A DNA stretch of 64,000 nucleotides from Agilicoccus flavus (GCF_014857905.1 NZ_JACYXE010000006.1:1-64000); one strand, 5' to 3'; shown: positions 27,997-38,511, counted from the stretch's first letter. Program-made: numbers and translations. The notes: generated from the letters alone by a model not told the origin.

Positions 27997-29832
27997 TCAG
28001 AACGGCGGGTGTCCGCGGCGGTCGTCCTCGACCGCCCGGCGCGAGGCCGCGTGGGCGGTGCGTTCGTCGGCGAGGGCGGCGCGGAGGGCGGTGATCTCGT
28101 CGCGCAGGTACGCCTCGCGGCCGTGGAGCCACGTGTCGAGCGGGTCGCGGGACTCGTCCGCGTCGACGTCACCTTCGGCCGCGGTCGTCGGCGCCGGCTC
28201 TGGCGCCTTCCGTGAAGCGGGGACGTCGACAGGGACGGGGGCGTCGACGCCGATGTCGGTGTAGTCGTACGGGTAGGTCGTGTAGGTGCGTCCGTCGGGG
28301 AGTCGCCATGCGACGGTGCCGTCGGGGGTGAGGGTGGCGGCCCAGTGGTGGCGGGTCTTCTTGGAGTGGTGCCGTCGGCAGAGGCTCTGCAGGTTGTCGG
28401 CGCTGGTGACACCGCCGTCGCGGCGTTCGTTCACGTGGTCGAGGTCGGTGGTGTGGGCGGGTCGGTCGCAGCCGGGGGCGCGGCAGCGACCGTCGCGGGC
28501 GCGGACGACGCGGGCCATGTCGGCGGGCGCCCGGTAGGTGTTGACGGCGGCGTTCATCGCGTAGCCGGTGGCGGGGTCGGTGACGATGCGCCGCCAGCGG
28601 GCGTCGCGGCCGTGGGCGAGGGCGCGGATGGTCTCGGCGGCGACGGGGATCCCCTCGACGAGGCCGGGTTCGTCGGTCGCGCCGAGCAGGGCGGCGGCGG
28701 AGATGACGACGTCCACCACAGCGGTGGGCCAGCCGGCGGCCGGGTGGTCGGGGTGGTCGGTGCTGGTGGGGGCGTCGGGGGCGGGTCGACCGAACAGGAG
28801 CAGGTCGAGGGCGATGTCGGAGCGCAGTTCGTCGAGGGTGCGCCGGTCGCCGCCGCCGCGCAGGGCGCGGGCGATGGCGTCGATGCGGCGGTAGGCGCCG
28901 GCGCAGCGGGCGTCGCCGCCGCGGATGCCGAGGGAGGCGGCGCCGTCGTCCTCGGTGCGGATCCACACGGCCCGCCGGGCCGCGGCGGCCGAGCGTCGGG
29001 TGCGGCTGCTCGCATGCCGGATCGTCTGCCGGCGCAGGCAGGCGCGGAACTCCCGCTGCCCCGCCGGGGCGCCCGTGCGTGCCCGCCGCCGCGCCGCATA
29101 CGCGGCCACGGCCGCGGCGATCACGGCTCGGACGTCGGTCGGCACCTCGAGGGCGTCGACTTCCTCGACGACGGTGCAGGCCTGCTCGAAGGTCAGCTCC
29201 CCGGCTGTCACGGCCGCGCGCAGCGGCTCGGCCACCGTCGGTGCCGCTTGGGCGAGGCCGGCGCGGCCCAGCCACGGCCCCCGCCGCCCACCGCACGACG
29301 CGACCGCGGAATCCACGACCGCCGACCGCGCCTGCGCCGCGACCTCCCGCCGCCGCGCCGGACCCGCCTCGGGCTCGCCCGCGAGGTCCGCCGCGGTCTG
29401 CGTCGCGATGAGCCGGCCCAGGACCTCCGCGCGGCGCAACTCGATCCGCGCCGAGGTCGCGTCCAGCTCGCGCAGTTCGGCGTACCACCCGTCGGCGTCC
29501 CCGCGAGGACCGCAGCCGCCCCGCTCGTCGGAGTCCGATCGGGGCTCGACCGTGGGACCGGCGCCGCCCGACTCGCTGCGCTCGTCGCAGTCCTGCCGAG
29601 ACTCGGCCGGACCGGCGGTGGCCCCACCGGGCGCGGGCCGCTCCTCACGGTCCAGGAGGCCGCGCAGCCGGTCGACGTCCACCCCCAACACGTCCGTGCC
29701 GGGGATGGCCGCCCCGCGCTCCGGCGGCACGGCCGACATGATCAGGCACGCCAGGAGAGTGGTGCGCAATTGCACCTCGAGTGCGCTCGTAGAGGGCTCG
29801 ACGAATGTCGTCGTCAACGTCGGTTCGGACAT
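27997..29832 (-). CDS. DUF222 and HNH-endonuclease domain protein
   Basis: A 611-residue protein of the DUF222-HNH family, which is abundant and repeated in actinobacterial genomes. The DUF222 part spans roughly residues 100-380. The HNH nuclease motif follows: CRAPGCDRPAHTTDLDHVNE, then NLQSLCRRHHSKKT, with zinc ligands C-x4-C and the catalytic DH...N...H set. I chose ATG 29832, which follows GGAGG. These genes are often mobile or recombining and their target is not known. Acidic repeats in the N-terminal third are low-complexity. Confidence 0.88.
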   Translation of the reverse strand: MSEPTLTTTFVEPSTSALEVQLRTTLLACLIMSAVPPERGAAIPGTDVLGVDVDRLRGLLDREERPAPGGATAGPAESRQDCDERSESGGAGPTVEPRSDSDERGGCGPRGDADGWYAELRELDATSARIELRRAEVLGRLIATQTAADLAGEPEAGPARRREVAAQARSAVVDSAVASCGGRRGPWLGRAGLAQAAPTVAEPLRAAVTAGELTFEQACTVVEEVDALEVPTDVRAVIAAAVAAYAARRRARTGAPAGQREFRACLRRQTIRHASSRTRRSAAAARRAVWIRTEDDGAASLGIRGGDARCAGAYRRIDAIARALRGGGDRRTLDELRSDIALDLLLFGRPAPDAPTSTDHPDHPAAGWPTAVVDVVISAAALLGATDEPGLVEGIPVAAETIRALAHGRDARWRRIVTDPATGYAMNAAVNTYRAPADMARVVRARDGRCRAPGCDRPAHTTDLDHVNERRDGGVTSADNLQSLCRRHHSKKTRHHWAATLTPDGTVAWRLPDGRTYTTYPYDYTDIGVDAPVPVDVPASRKAPEPAPTTAAEGDVDADESRDPLDTWLHGREAYLRDEITALRAALADERTAHAASRRAVEDDRRGHPPF

Positions 29833-31006
29833 GACATGACCTCCGTTTCGTCGCGTCACGGTGCGGCTGGTGAATGATCCGAGTCTACCATTCCAGGCAC
29901 AATGATGGGCCAATTCGAGCGGCATTGTGGAGCGGTGTTCGCGTCATCCAGGCGTGACCCGGGTGACGACGTGGACATGCGTCCCGGACTTCTGATTCGA
30001 GAGGCGGAGAGGAAAGACGGGAGGATCGAAGGCCGCGAACGCCGACCACGGCTATGGCGAGGCTGCCCGTGGCCAGAAAGGGACATGGCGGGTTCAGTGG
30101 CAGACCTCGGGTGTCACGGCGCCGGAGGCGAGGCGCTTGCCGGACCCGCCTCCCCGCGAAGGGTCAGGCCCCGGCGCTGTTCAGACGGTGTTCGGTCACG
30201 GCGCACTGTTCGGGTGTGGTTCGGGGCCGGTCGGACGGCGAGAAACCAGGCGCTCGTGCCACGGTCGATGGCACCGTCGGAGAGGTCGTCCAGGACGGGT
30301 TCTGAGACATGGGGCGAGGGATCACCTGTCGACAGGGGTCGGGCGACGCCGACGACCGGCCACGCGCGTTCAGGCCCGCACAACCGGCGACCCGCGGCCC
30401 TCGTCGCGGAACGCGACGATCACGGGGCACGTCGCCCGCCGCTCGACGTGGGAGGCCACGGCGATGTTCGGCGCGCGGGCTCGCGTCGCCCGTCCGACGG
30501 CGCGTCGCCGCATTGACCACAGCACGTCTCGTGATCTCGATGCGTCGAAACGGGGCGAAAGGCCTTTCCGGGGATCTGAACCACCCGCGCCTCCGGAAGT
30601 CTCGGGACCGGCCGCGGATGACGAACAAGGAGAAACGTCACCCCGCTCGGAAAAGGGGGCGAGATATGACCCGGAGCGGTGCGTCACCGTCGTGAATGGT
30701 GGTGTCGGCCGGCTGCAAAAGAATGAGCTGATATCCACGTATCGACGCGACCGGACACCGCCCCATGCGTGCATCCGACCGCGATCCCGGCGAGTCGGCG
30801 CGCGCGCCACCGGGCCCGGTCCTGCGCCCGGACGGCGTCGTCGCTCCGGCCCGTGTCGATCATCGCGACCACCACGGCCGCCTCCCGGGGCGTCAGGGCC
30901 GGGGCTGCGCGTCGTCCGATCCGGTCGTCATCGCGCCGGCGTCGCACCCCCGGGTCCGACCTCGATACCCTGGCCGCGACCCTCCCGCCGACCGCTAGGA
31001 GCGACC
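29833..31006. other. About 1.2 kb without a recognisable gene
   Basis: All long frames here are arginine-rich and look like composition artefacts. One short minus-strand frame (30684-30947) contains LTPREAAVVVAMIDTGRSDDA, which could be a gene relic, but nothing else supports it. The base composition around 30,500-30,730 is less GC-rich than the flanks. I see no tRNA or repeat. The region may be a decayed gene or a long regulatory interval upstream of aroQ. Confidence 0.5.
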
Positions 31007-31453
31007 ATGGCCGGCACGATCGCCGTCCTCAACGGACCGAACCTCAACCTCCTCGGCGTCCGCAAGCCGGAGGTGTACGGCCGCGACACCCTCGCCGATG
31101 TCGAGGCGCTGTGCGCGCGGGAGGCCGAGCGCTTCGGCCTCACCGTCGACGCCCGTCAGTCCAACCACGAGGGCGTCATCATCGACGCCGTCCACGAGCT
31201 GCGCACGAGCGCGGTCGGGTTCATCGTCAACGCCGGGGCGTGGACGCACACGTCCGTCGCCCTGCGCGACGCCCTCGAGACGGTCGAGGGGCCGATCATC
31301 GAGGTGCACATCAGCAACGTCCACGCCCGCGAGGAGTTCCGGCACCACTCCTACCTGTCCTCGATCGCCTCCGGGATCATCGTCGGGTGCGGGGTGCAGG
31401 GGTACGCGTTCGCCGTCGCCCGGATCGCGGCCCTCACGACGGTCTCGGTCTGA
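31007..31453 (+). CDS. aroQ: Type II 3-dehydroquinate dehydratase
   Basis: A 148-residue dodecamer-forming enzyme that converts 3-dehydroquinate to 3-dehydroshikimate. Motifs: VLNGPNLNLLGVRKPEVYG with the catalytic Tyr, QSNHEGVIIDAVHE, FIVNAGAWTHTSVALRDAL and EVHISNVHAREEFRHHSY with the catalytic His. The ATG at 31007 follows TAGGAGCGACC. Besides aromatic amino-acid synthesis it could feed the dehydroshikimate pathway encoded at 48,998-59,447. Confidence 0.96.
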   Translation: MAGTIAVLNGPNLNLLGVRKPEVYGRDTLADVEALCAREAERFGLTVDARQSNHEGVIIDAVHELRTSAVGFIVNAGAWTHTSVALRDALETVEGPIIEVHISNVHAREEFRHHSYLSSIASGIIVGCGVQGYAFAVARIAALTTVSV

Positions 31454-31484
31454 CCGGGTCTCGGTCCGACCGCCGCGAGGCCCC

Positions 31485-32711
31485 TCACGTGAACGCCGAC
31501 ATCCCCGTGATGTCGCGGCCGACGATGAGCGCCTGGACGGAGTCGGTGCCCTCGTAGGTGGCGACGACCTCCATGTCGGTCATGTGCCGGGCCACGTGGT
31601 GGCTCAGGAGCAGCCCGTTGCCGCCGAGCAGGTCCCGCGCCTCGCGGCAGATCCACGTGGCCCTCTGGGCGGCGGTCATCTTGACCAGCGAGGCCTGGGC
31701 GACGCTCAGCTCCCCGCGCTCGGCGAGGTCGGCCATCCGGTAGACGAGCAGCTGCATCGCCGTCAGCTCGGCGAGCATGTTCGCCAGCCTCGACTGCACG
31801 AGCTGGAACCCGCCGATGGGCCGGCCGAACTGCTCCCGACGGCGGGCGTAGTCGGCGGCGATCTCGTAGCAGGCCATCGCGTGCCCGACCGCCTCCCAGG
31901 CGGCCCCGCCCCGCGTCGCGGCGAGCACCCGGTTGACGTCGTCGAACGACGCGCATCGGCGCAGGCGGGCCGAATCGGGCACCCGCACCCCGTCGAGCAC
32001 GATGTCGGACTGGCGGATCGCCCGCTTGCCGATCTTGCCGGTGATGACCTCCGGCCGGTACCCGGCGGGGTGGGCGCCGTCCTCGTCCTTCTCGACGACG
32101 AACGCGTTGACCTCCCCGTCCTGCGCGTTGCGCGCGAAGACGACGACGACGTCCGCAGTGTCGCCGTTGCCGATCCACCGCTTGTGGCCGTCGAGCACCC
32201 AGTGGTCGCCGTCGCGGCGCGCCGACGTCTCGAGCGACACCGAGTCGGAGCCGTGGTCGGGTTCGGTGAGCACGAAGGCCCCCGTCTTCGCCAGCCGCGC
32301 CATCGGCGGCAGCCACCGCTGCTTCTGGTCGTCGTCGCCGAGCAGGTCGATCGAGCCCATCGACAGCCCCGAGTGGACGCCGAGGAACGTGTTGATGCTG
32401 CCGTCGGCGCGGGCGAGTTCCCGGCCGACCACGCCGGCCGCCTTCCGGCTCAGGCCGGGGCAGCCGTGGCCGCGGATGACGGTGCCGATGATGCCCAGCT
32501 CGGCGAGCCCGGGGAGCAGCTCCCACGGAAAGCTCGCCGCCTCCCAGTGCTCGTCGATGATCGGCAACACCTGGTCGCGGCCGAACCGGCGCACCGCGTC
32601 ACGGACGGCCAGCTCGCGTTCGTCGAGCTGCTCGTCGAGGCCGACGAAGTCGGCATCGGTCTCCAGGCCGGTCACGGCTGCGACGGGTGGTTCGTGGGAG
32701 GTCGGGGTCAC
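31485..32711 (-). CDS. Acyl-CoA dehydrogenase, glutaryl-CoA dehydrogenase-like
   Basis: A 408-residue FAD enzyme. Family signatures are FVLTEPDHGSDSVSLET and the catalytic-Glu region VATYEGTDSVQALIVGRDITGMSAF, which strongly resembles glutaryl-CoA dehydrogenase (YEGT followed by GRAITG-type endings). Glutaryl-CoA dehydrogenases oxidise and decarboxylate glutaryl-CoA to crotonyl-CoA. The sequence alone does not exclude another short-chain substrate. The GTG start at 32711 overlaps the transporter stop as GTGA, so it belongs to the TAXI-TRAP operon. Confidence 0.8.
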   Translation of the reverse strand: MTPTSHEPPVAAVTGLETDADFVGLDEQLDERELAVRDAVRRFGRDQVLPIIDEHWEAASFPWELLPGLAELGIIGTVIRGHGCPGLSRKAAGVVGRELARADGSINTFLGVHSGLSMGSIDLLGDDDQKQRWLPPMARLAKTGAFVLTEPDHGSDSVSLETSARRDGDHWVLDGHKRWIGNGDTADVVVVFARNAQDGEVNAFVVEKDEDGAHPAGYRPEVITGKIGKRAIRQSDIVLDGVRVPDSARLRRCASFDDVNRVLAATRGGAAWEAVGHAMACYEIAADYARRREQFGRPIGGFQLVQSRLANMLAELTAMQLLVYRMADLAERGELSVAQASLVKMTAAQRATWICREARDLLGGNGLLLSHHVARHMTDMEVVATYEGTDSVQALIVGRDITGMSAFT

Positions 32712-34689
32712 GAGGCGTCCTTTCGGGAGGTGGTGCGCCGCAGGAACCGTCCGGCGACGACGCAGGCGGCCACCGCGGCCAGGCCGATCGCGGTGAGCCA
32801 CCCGGGCGGCAGGAACAGGACGAAGCCGGCCACGCCGAGGACGGCCCGGACCGGGATCGGCATCTGCCCGTCGACGCCGACGACCCACCCCTCGATGGCC
32901 CCGGCGATCGCGTAGACCGCGACGAGGCTGAGCGCGAACGCGAGCAGCACCTGGGGCAGCGGGGCCTGCGCGACGAGGGCCGGGTTGAGCGCGAAGCCGA
33001 ACGGGACGACGTACTTGACCGCCCCGAGCCGCATCGCGGCGAAGCACGTCGCCATCGCCGGCGCCTTGGCGATGCCCGCGGCCGCAAAGCCGGCGAGGCC
33101 GACCGGCGGCGTGATGTAGGAGACCGACGCCCAGTAGATGACGAAGAGGTGCGCGGCGATGGGGTCGATGCCGAGCGCGACGACCGCGGGCACCATGACG
33201 ATGGCGAGGAAGACGTAGGCGGCGGAGATCGTCATCCCCATCCCGAGGACGAAGCAGGCCGCGGCCCCCGCGATGAGCATGAGGACGACGTTGTCGCCCA
33301 CGAGCGCCACCATGTCGCGGGCCAGCGAGAGGCTCACGCCGGTGGCCGTCAGCCCGCCGAGGATGAGCCCGACCCCCGCGATGATGCCGACGATCTGGCT
33401 GAGCGTGCGCCCGGCGTCGACCGCCAGCTCGCGGATCTCGCGGCGGCCGAAGCGGATCCCCGGCAGCACCGTCGCGACGACGAGGAGGAACCCGACGACC
33501 CAGAACGGCGCCTGCGTCTCCGACCGGGTGACGAACAGCAGGCCCGTGAGCAGGACGGGGGCCACGATGTACGGCCAGCCCCGCACGAGCTCGCGCCCGA
33601 AGGTCGGCAGGTCCTCGCGGCGCGCGCCGTGCAGGCCCCGACGCGCCGCGTACCCGTCGATCTGCAGATAGATGCCGAGGAAGTAGAGGATCGCGGGGAT
33701 CGTCGCCGCCACGAGGATCTGCGTGTACGGCACCCCGACGAAGGCGACCATGAGGAAGGCGGCCGTGCCCATGATCGGCGGCGTGATCGAGCCGCCCGCC
33801 GAGGCGGTCGCCTCGACCCCGCCCGCGACGGTGGGGGAGAAGCCCTCGCGCTTCATCGCGGGGATCGTCATCGGGCCGGTCGTCAGCACGTTCGAGACGG
33901 CCGAGCCCGACATCATGCCCATCGACGCCGACGAGGCGATGGCGACCTTGGCGGAGCCGCCCCGGAACCGGCCGAACACGGCCATCGACAGGCGGTAGAA
34001 GAAGTCGGCGCCCCCGGTGTGCTGCAGGACGACCCCGAACAGCAGGAACCCGATGAGGATCGTGCCGGCGGTCTGCATCGGCAGGCCGAGGATGCTCTCG
34101 GAGCCCATCGCGTGCACCTGCGCCAGGGTCTGCACGTCGTAGGTGATGCCCTGGAGGAAGGCGAACGGCAGGTCGGCCGCGAAGAGCGGGTACAGCGAGA
34201 ACACCGCGGCGATGTGACGATCAGGCCCGCGGCCCGGCGCAGCGCCTCGAGGACGATGCCCCACAGCGCGAAGGCGGCGACGGTCGCCGGCATCGGCGCC
34301 ATGAACTCCCAGCCGAACTCCTTGAGGGTCACGCCGTTCCATGCGAAGTAGACGCACACGACGATCGTCAGCAGGCCGAGCGCGACGTCGTACCAGGCGA
34401 TCGGGGCCGCCGACCCCTCGTCCTGCGTCGGGCCGGAGCCGCGCGCCGGGAACGTGAGGAAGAGCACCGGGAGGAAGCACGCGAGGAGCAGGTAGAGGAA
34501 CGCGTTGCTGAGGACGGCCAGCCCGCTCACGTTCCAGAAGAACATCTGACTCATCGTCAGCAGCACGCCGAGCGCGGTGAGGACGACGACGATCGTCCAG
34601 CCGCGCGTGACCCGCGGCGGCCTGCCGGTCTCGGCGGGGTCGGAGGCATCGGTGGTGGTCTCGCCCAGGGCGGCCGCGGTGGCGTTCAT
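32708..34689 (-). pseudogene. TRAP transporter fused large/small permease (TAXI type), single-base frameshift
   Basis: About 660 residues of a fused 4TM/12TM TRAP permease in two frames. The first part runs from MNATAAALGE (ATG 34689) to LRRAAGLIVT. The second resumes as IAAVFSLYPLFAADLPFAFLQG and continues to the stop, with typical motifs GGSAKVAIASSASMGMMSGSAVSNV, GGSITPPIMGTAAFLM and SVSYITPPVGLAGFAAAGIA. One base is missing near 34213-34214: restoring it gives an uninterrupted Ile-Val-Thr-Ile-Ala-Ala. Either the gene is broken or this is a sequencing error. The start overlaps the receptor gene as ATGA. Confidence 0.85.
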
Positions 34690-35853
34690 GCGCGCGCTCC
34701 CGTCGAGGTCGTCTCCGGCAGCGGCGGCAGGTTGGTCTTCTTCCACGCCGCCCACGCGGTGCCGAGCTGCTCCGGCGGGTTGCCGTCGCGGACGCCCGGC
34801 CAGCCCTGGGCCATGCGGCGCTCGCGGTCGACGAGCGCGGCGTTGCGCCGCTGCAGCGCCGGCGTCCACCGGCCGATCTCGCGCAGGTAGGTGACGGCGC
34901 CGTCGTCGAACGGCACGACGAGCGGCTCCATGAGCAGCGCCTTCGGGTCGAAGCGCTTGGCGTCCGGGGTCGCGGCGCGGAAGTGGGGGAAGTCCGCCTG
35001 GAGCGCTCGGCACAGCGCGAGGACCTGCGCCGCGGGGGTGTCGGCGCGCGCCGTGAGCGGGATCGTGTACTGCATGTTGACCGCCTTCTCGCCGGGCGAC
35101 ATCCCGGCGGCGCCGGAGAACTCGCCGGGGCGCACCATCGGCGCGAGCGTCTCCCACGTCGCGTAGCGGCGCGGGTCGCCGCCGCCCAGGTCGAGCCAGC
35201 GCACCGGGTACTGGGAGGCGAGCTCCTCGACGTTCGAGCCCACGACGTTCTGGTACATCGCCTCGATGCGCCCGGCCTTGAGCGCGGCGATCTGCTCGCC
35301 GTACGAGACCGGGACCTTGGTGACGTCGGCCCCGGTCAGCCCGCCGTAGTTGAGGATCGCCTCCAGCTTGCGGTTCATCGACGTGCTCGCCGTGAGGTTC
35401 GGGTACGCCCGGCCCTTGAGGTCGGCGACCTTCTCGATGCCGCTGTCGCGCCGCACGAGCACCCCGTAGTTGCCGGGCGGCGTCCACACGAGCCGGACCG
35501 GCTGCGGCCCCCACTGCGGTGAGGCGAACTCGTCGGCGCCCTCGAACGCGTAGTAGTACTCGTCCCCCGCGCGGGCGTAGTCGGCGGTGCCGTTGACGAG
35601 GGGGGGCCAGGCGCCCGATCCCCGTGTCGGACGTCATGAGCCGCACCTGCACGCCGTGCCGGCCGGTCAGCGTCGTCGCCACGGCGGCGAGGTCGTTGTA
35701 CGTGCCGGTGCCCACGTTGTACGTCGACCAGACGAGCTGGTTGGGCAGGCCTTCCGGGCCGACGGCGGCGGCGTCGCGCCGCGAGCAGGCGCCGAGCGGG
35801 AGGGCGGCCACCGCGGTGGCGCCCAGCACGAACTGTCGTCGGGACACGGGCAT
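34686..35853 (-). pseudogene. TAXI-family TRAP solute receptor, frameshifted in a 7-base homopolymer
   Basis: A substrate-binding lipoprotein of the TRAP-associated TAXI family. The first frame has a Tat-like start and lipobox (MPVSRRQFVLG ... LPLGAC) and STYNVGTGTYNDLAAVATTL up to SDTGIGRLAP. The second frame continues after a G7 run (35600-35606 on the plus strand) with VWTPPGNYGVLVRRDSG, GEQIAALKAGRIEAMYQNVVGSNVEELA and further TAXI motifs to the stop. Six bases instead of seven would join the frames into about 388 residues. It precedes the permease with an ATGA overlap. Confidence 0.85.
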
Positions 35854-36054
35854 CGATCGGTCCTTCCGGTGAGCGGACTGGCCGCGGCCTCGTTGCCGCG
35901 AGCGGTCCCCCACGCCTTGTCCGTCCTACCGCATCAGCGGCGGCGCCGACCACCGAATGTGGGTGATGCGTCCGCGCCGGCGTGGTCGCCGACGCCTCGT
36001 GAGGGGATCGAAACCGGGGCGCAACGCCGGCCGAACGCGGGCGATACGAGCCGG

Positions 36055-37485
36055 ATGTCCACTGACCTCATGACACACTCCGCCGCCGCGACCCATCGGG
36101 TCGACGAACGTCTGTCACCCGGTGCCACGGCGACCTTCGGGGTCCAGCACCTGCTCATCATGTACGCCGGGAGCGTGGCCGTCCCGCTCGCGTTCGGCGC
36201 GGCCCTCGGCCTCGACCAGGCGACGATCGCGATGCTCATCAACGCCGACCTCCTCATCGCCGGCATCATCACCGTCGTCCAGAGCCTCGGCGTGCGCTCC
36301 GTGCTCGGGGCCCGGTTGCCGATCATCGGCGGGGCGACGTTCGTCCAGGTCGCGCCGTTGATCGCGATCGCCCACGAACACGGACTGCCCGCCGTGTGGG
36401 GCTGCATGCTCGCCGGCGGCCTCATCGGCATGGCGCTCGCCTACCCGTTCGCGCGGATCATCCGCTACTTCCCGCCGCTCGTCACCGGCACGGTCCTCGT
36501 CGTCGTCGGGGTCTCGCTCGTCTCCGTGGCGGGCGGACTCATCGTCGGGTCGGTGCGGACGGCCCCCACGTACGGCGACATGGGCCGCATCGGGCTCGCC
36601 GCGCTCGTCCTGGTCGTCGCCCTCGCCTTCGTCACGCTCGGCCGCGGGTTCTGGTCCCAGGCCGGGCTGCTCGTCGCCATCGCTGCGGGCGTCCTCGTCG
36701 CCTGGCCGATGGGCCTGCTCGACTTCGGCCGGGTCGGGGGCGCGCACTGGTTCGGCGTCGTCCGCCCGTTCCACTTCGGCGCGCCCACGTTCCCCATCGC
36801 CGGGGTCATCTCCTGCGGCATCGTCATGACGGTGATCTTCGCGGAGACGCTCGCGAGCCTCATGGCCCTCTCCGAGATCACCGGCAAGCGGCTGACCCGC
36901 GGCGACATCGCCCGCGCCCTCGCCGCCGACGGCCTCTCGGGTGTCCTCGGCGGGATCATGAACTCCTTCTACGACACCGTGTTCAACCAGAACGTCGGCG
37001 CGGTGCGCACGACGCGGGTGCACAGCCGTTACGTCACGGCCCTGGCCGGCGTCCTCCTCGTCGTCCTTGGTCTCATCCCCAAGATGGGCGCGGTCGTCGC
37101 CGCCCTGCCCGGGCCGGTCATCGGGGGCGCCGCGCTCATGCTCTTCGGCACCATCGCCGTCGTCGGCATCCAGACGCTGCGCCGGGCCGGACTCGCCGAC
37201 TCGACGAACGCGACGATCGTCGCCGTTTCGGTCGGCCTCGGGCTGCTGCCGAAGTTCTCGCCCGGGATGTTCGACCGGTTCCCGTCCTGGTCGACGACGA
37301 TCCTCTCGGACGGAGTGGTGCTCGCCGCGGTCAGCGCGTTCGTGCTCAACCTCGTCTTCAACCACACGTGGCTCGCGCTCGCGCCGCACCGCGACGAGTC
37401 GGTGCGTCTCGCCGCGGCGAACGCCGACGCCGAGGAGGCGCACGCCGCCCCCGCGCCGGTCGCCTCCTTCCCGGCGCACGCCTGA
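36055..37485 (+). CDS. NCS2-family nucleobase permease (uracil/xanthine type)
   Basis: A 476-residue membrane protein of the NCS2/NAT family with about 14 helices. It begins FGVQHLLIMYAGSVAVPLAFGAALG and has the central motif AETLASLMALSEITGKRLTRGDI with its conserved Glu, followed by GLSGVLGGIMNSFYDTVFNQNVGAVRTTRVHSRYV, which matches the signature region of purine permeases. The GGIMNSF...NQNVG pattern is closer to xanthine/urate than to uracil transporters. ATG 36055 follows a weak site; a second ATG lies five codons later. No purine-catabolism genes adjoin. Confidence 0.9.
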   Translation: MSTDLMTHSAAATHRVDERLSPGATATFGVQHLLIMYAGSVAVPLAFGAALGLDQATIAMLINADLLIAGIITVVQSLGVRSVLGARLPIIGGATFVQVAPLIAIAHEHGLPAVWGCMLAGGLIGMALAYPFARIIRYFPPLVTGTVLVVVGVSLVSVAGGLIVGSVRTAPTYGDMGRIGLAALVLVVALAFVTLGRGFWSQAGLLVAIAAGVLVAWPMGLLDFGRVGGAHWFGVVRPFHFGAPTFPIAGVISCGIVMTVIFAETLASLMALSEITGKRLTRGDIARALAADGLSGVLGGIMNSFYDTVFNQNVGAVRTTRVHSRYVTALAGVLLVVLGLIPKMGAVVAALPGPVIGGAALMLFGTIAVVGIQTLRRAGLADSTNATIVAVSVGLGLLPKFSPGMFDRFPSWSTTILSDGVVLAAVSAFVLNLVFNHTWLALAPHRDESVRLAAANADAEEAHAAPAPVASFPAHA

Positions 37486-37509
37486 GCACACCCGTCGCGC
37501 CGGGCGGCC

Positions 37510-38511
37510 TCAACGACGGGCGACGACCCGAGCGCCCTCCTCGCCCGCGGAGGGGTAGGCGACGAAGGCGAAGCGTCGCCCGTCGGGTGCCCAACTGTCG
37601 ACGTTGAGCGAGCCCTGGCCCCCGGACAGGGCGATGTGCAGGAGCGGCTCGTCCCAGGCGCCGAGGTCGACGGCGCGGATCTCGACGGCGAGGTCCGCCG
37701 GATGGCCGAGGGTTCCCGCCGGGAAGCTGAGGTAGGTGGCGCGGCGGCCGTCGGGGGACACGTGCGGGAACCGGTCGACTCGGGGCGTGTCCAGGAGCCG
37801 CTCGAAACCGGTGCCGTCCGGCCTGATCCGGGCCAGCTGGGCGTGCCCGGGCTCGCGGGTGAAGGCCTCGGTGTTGAGGTAGATCCACTCCCCGCTCGGG
37901 TCGAACTCCGGGCCGTCGACGTGCCCGTCGCCGGTGTGCAGGAGGCGACGGTTCCCGCCGTCGATGTCCATGAGGGCGAGCCGCCCAGGGTCGGCGAAGT
38001 CCCGGTCCGCGATCTCGACGCAGGCGAGCGTGGTGCCGTCGGGTGAGACGCCGTGCAGGAAGTGCGCCCGCGCGTCGTCGTGCGTGAGGCGCTGCGCCGG
38101 GCCCCCGCCGAGGGCGACGCGATAGAGGTGCCCGTCCATCGCCGAGAGGAGCAGCGTGTCGCCGTCGGGGTGGATGACGTGGTCGTTGTTGAGGGGCGGC
38201 ACCTCGATGGGGATCCGGCTCAGCGCCGACGTCGCGAGCTCGAGGCGCCAGGCGGCGCCGTCGCCGTTGAGGACGAGCGCGGCGCCGTCGGGGGTCCAGT
38301 TCGGCGCCTCGAGCAGGAGGTCGTCGTCGGTGTGGACGAGGGACAGCTCCTGCGCGTCGACGTCGGCGATCCAGATCTGGGTCGCGCGACCGGGCGCGAG
38401 CTCCCGCGTCGGCGAGAAGTGGCGGTGTCGAGGTCGTCGAGATCCTCCGTCGTGCGGCCGTCGGGGTGGGCAGGGGGCAGGTGTCGACGATTCTGCCGCG
38501 CCTTCCGTCAT
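37510..38511 (-). CDS. TolB/PD40-type beta-propeller protein
   Basis: A 333-residue propeller protein with repeated PD40-like motifs: [73 protein letters not shown] and [15 protein letters not shown]. No signal peptide is visible, so it is probably cytoplasmic. The start is uncertain: ATG 38511 gives a low-complexity N-terminus of about 40 residues before [10 protein letters not shown], and the frame is open further upstream into the metG promoter region. The function is unknown; the family includes oligogalacturonate-lyase-like and dipeptidyl-peptidase propellers. Confidence 0.75.
   Translation of the reverse strand: MTEGAAESSTPAPCPPRRPHDGGSRRPRHRHFSPTRELAPGRATQIWIADVDAQELSLVHTDDDLLLEAPNWTPDGAALVLNGDGAAWRLELATSALSRIPIEVPPLNNDHVIHPDGDTLLLSAMDGHLYRVALGGGPAQRLTHDDARAHFLHGVSPDGTTLACVEIADRDFADPGRLALMDIDGGNRRLLHTGDGHVDGPEFDPSGEWIYLNTEAFTREPGHAQLARIRPDGTGFERLLDTPRVDRFPHVSPDGRRATYLSFPAGTLGHPADLAVEIRAVDLGAWDEPLLHIALSGGQGSLNVDSWAPDGRRFAFVAYPSAGEEGARVVARR

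Noticed and set aside
30684-30947. Minus-strand frame with LTPREAAVVVAMIDTGRSDDA as a regulator gene
   Set aside because: Only a short segment looks protein-like; the rest is Arg-rich and no full HTH or start signal is visible.
34213-35606. Programmed frameshifting as the explanation for the TAXI-TRAP breaks
   Set aside because: Neither site has a known slippery heptamer with a stimulator, and this transporter family is not known to use frameshifting. Mutation or sequencing error is simpler.
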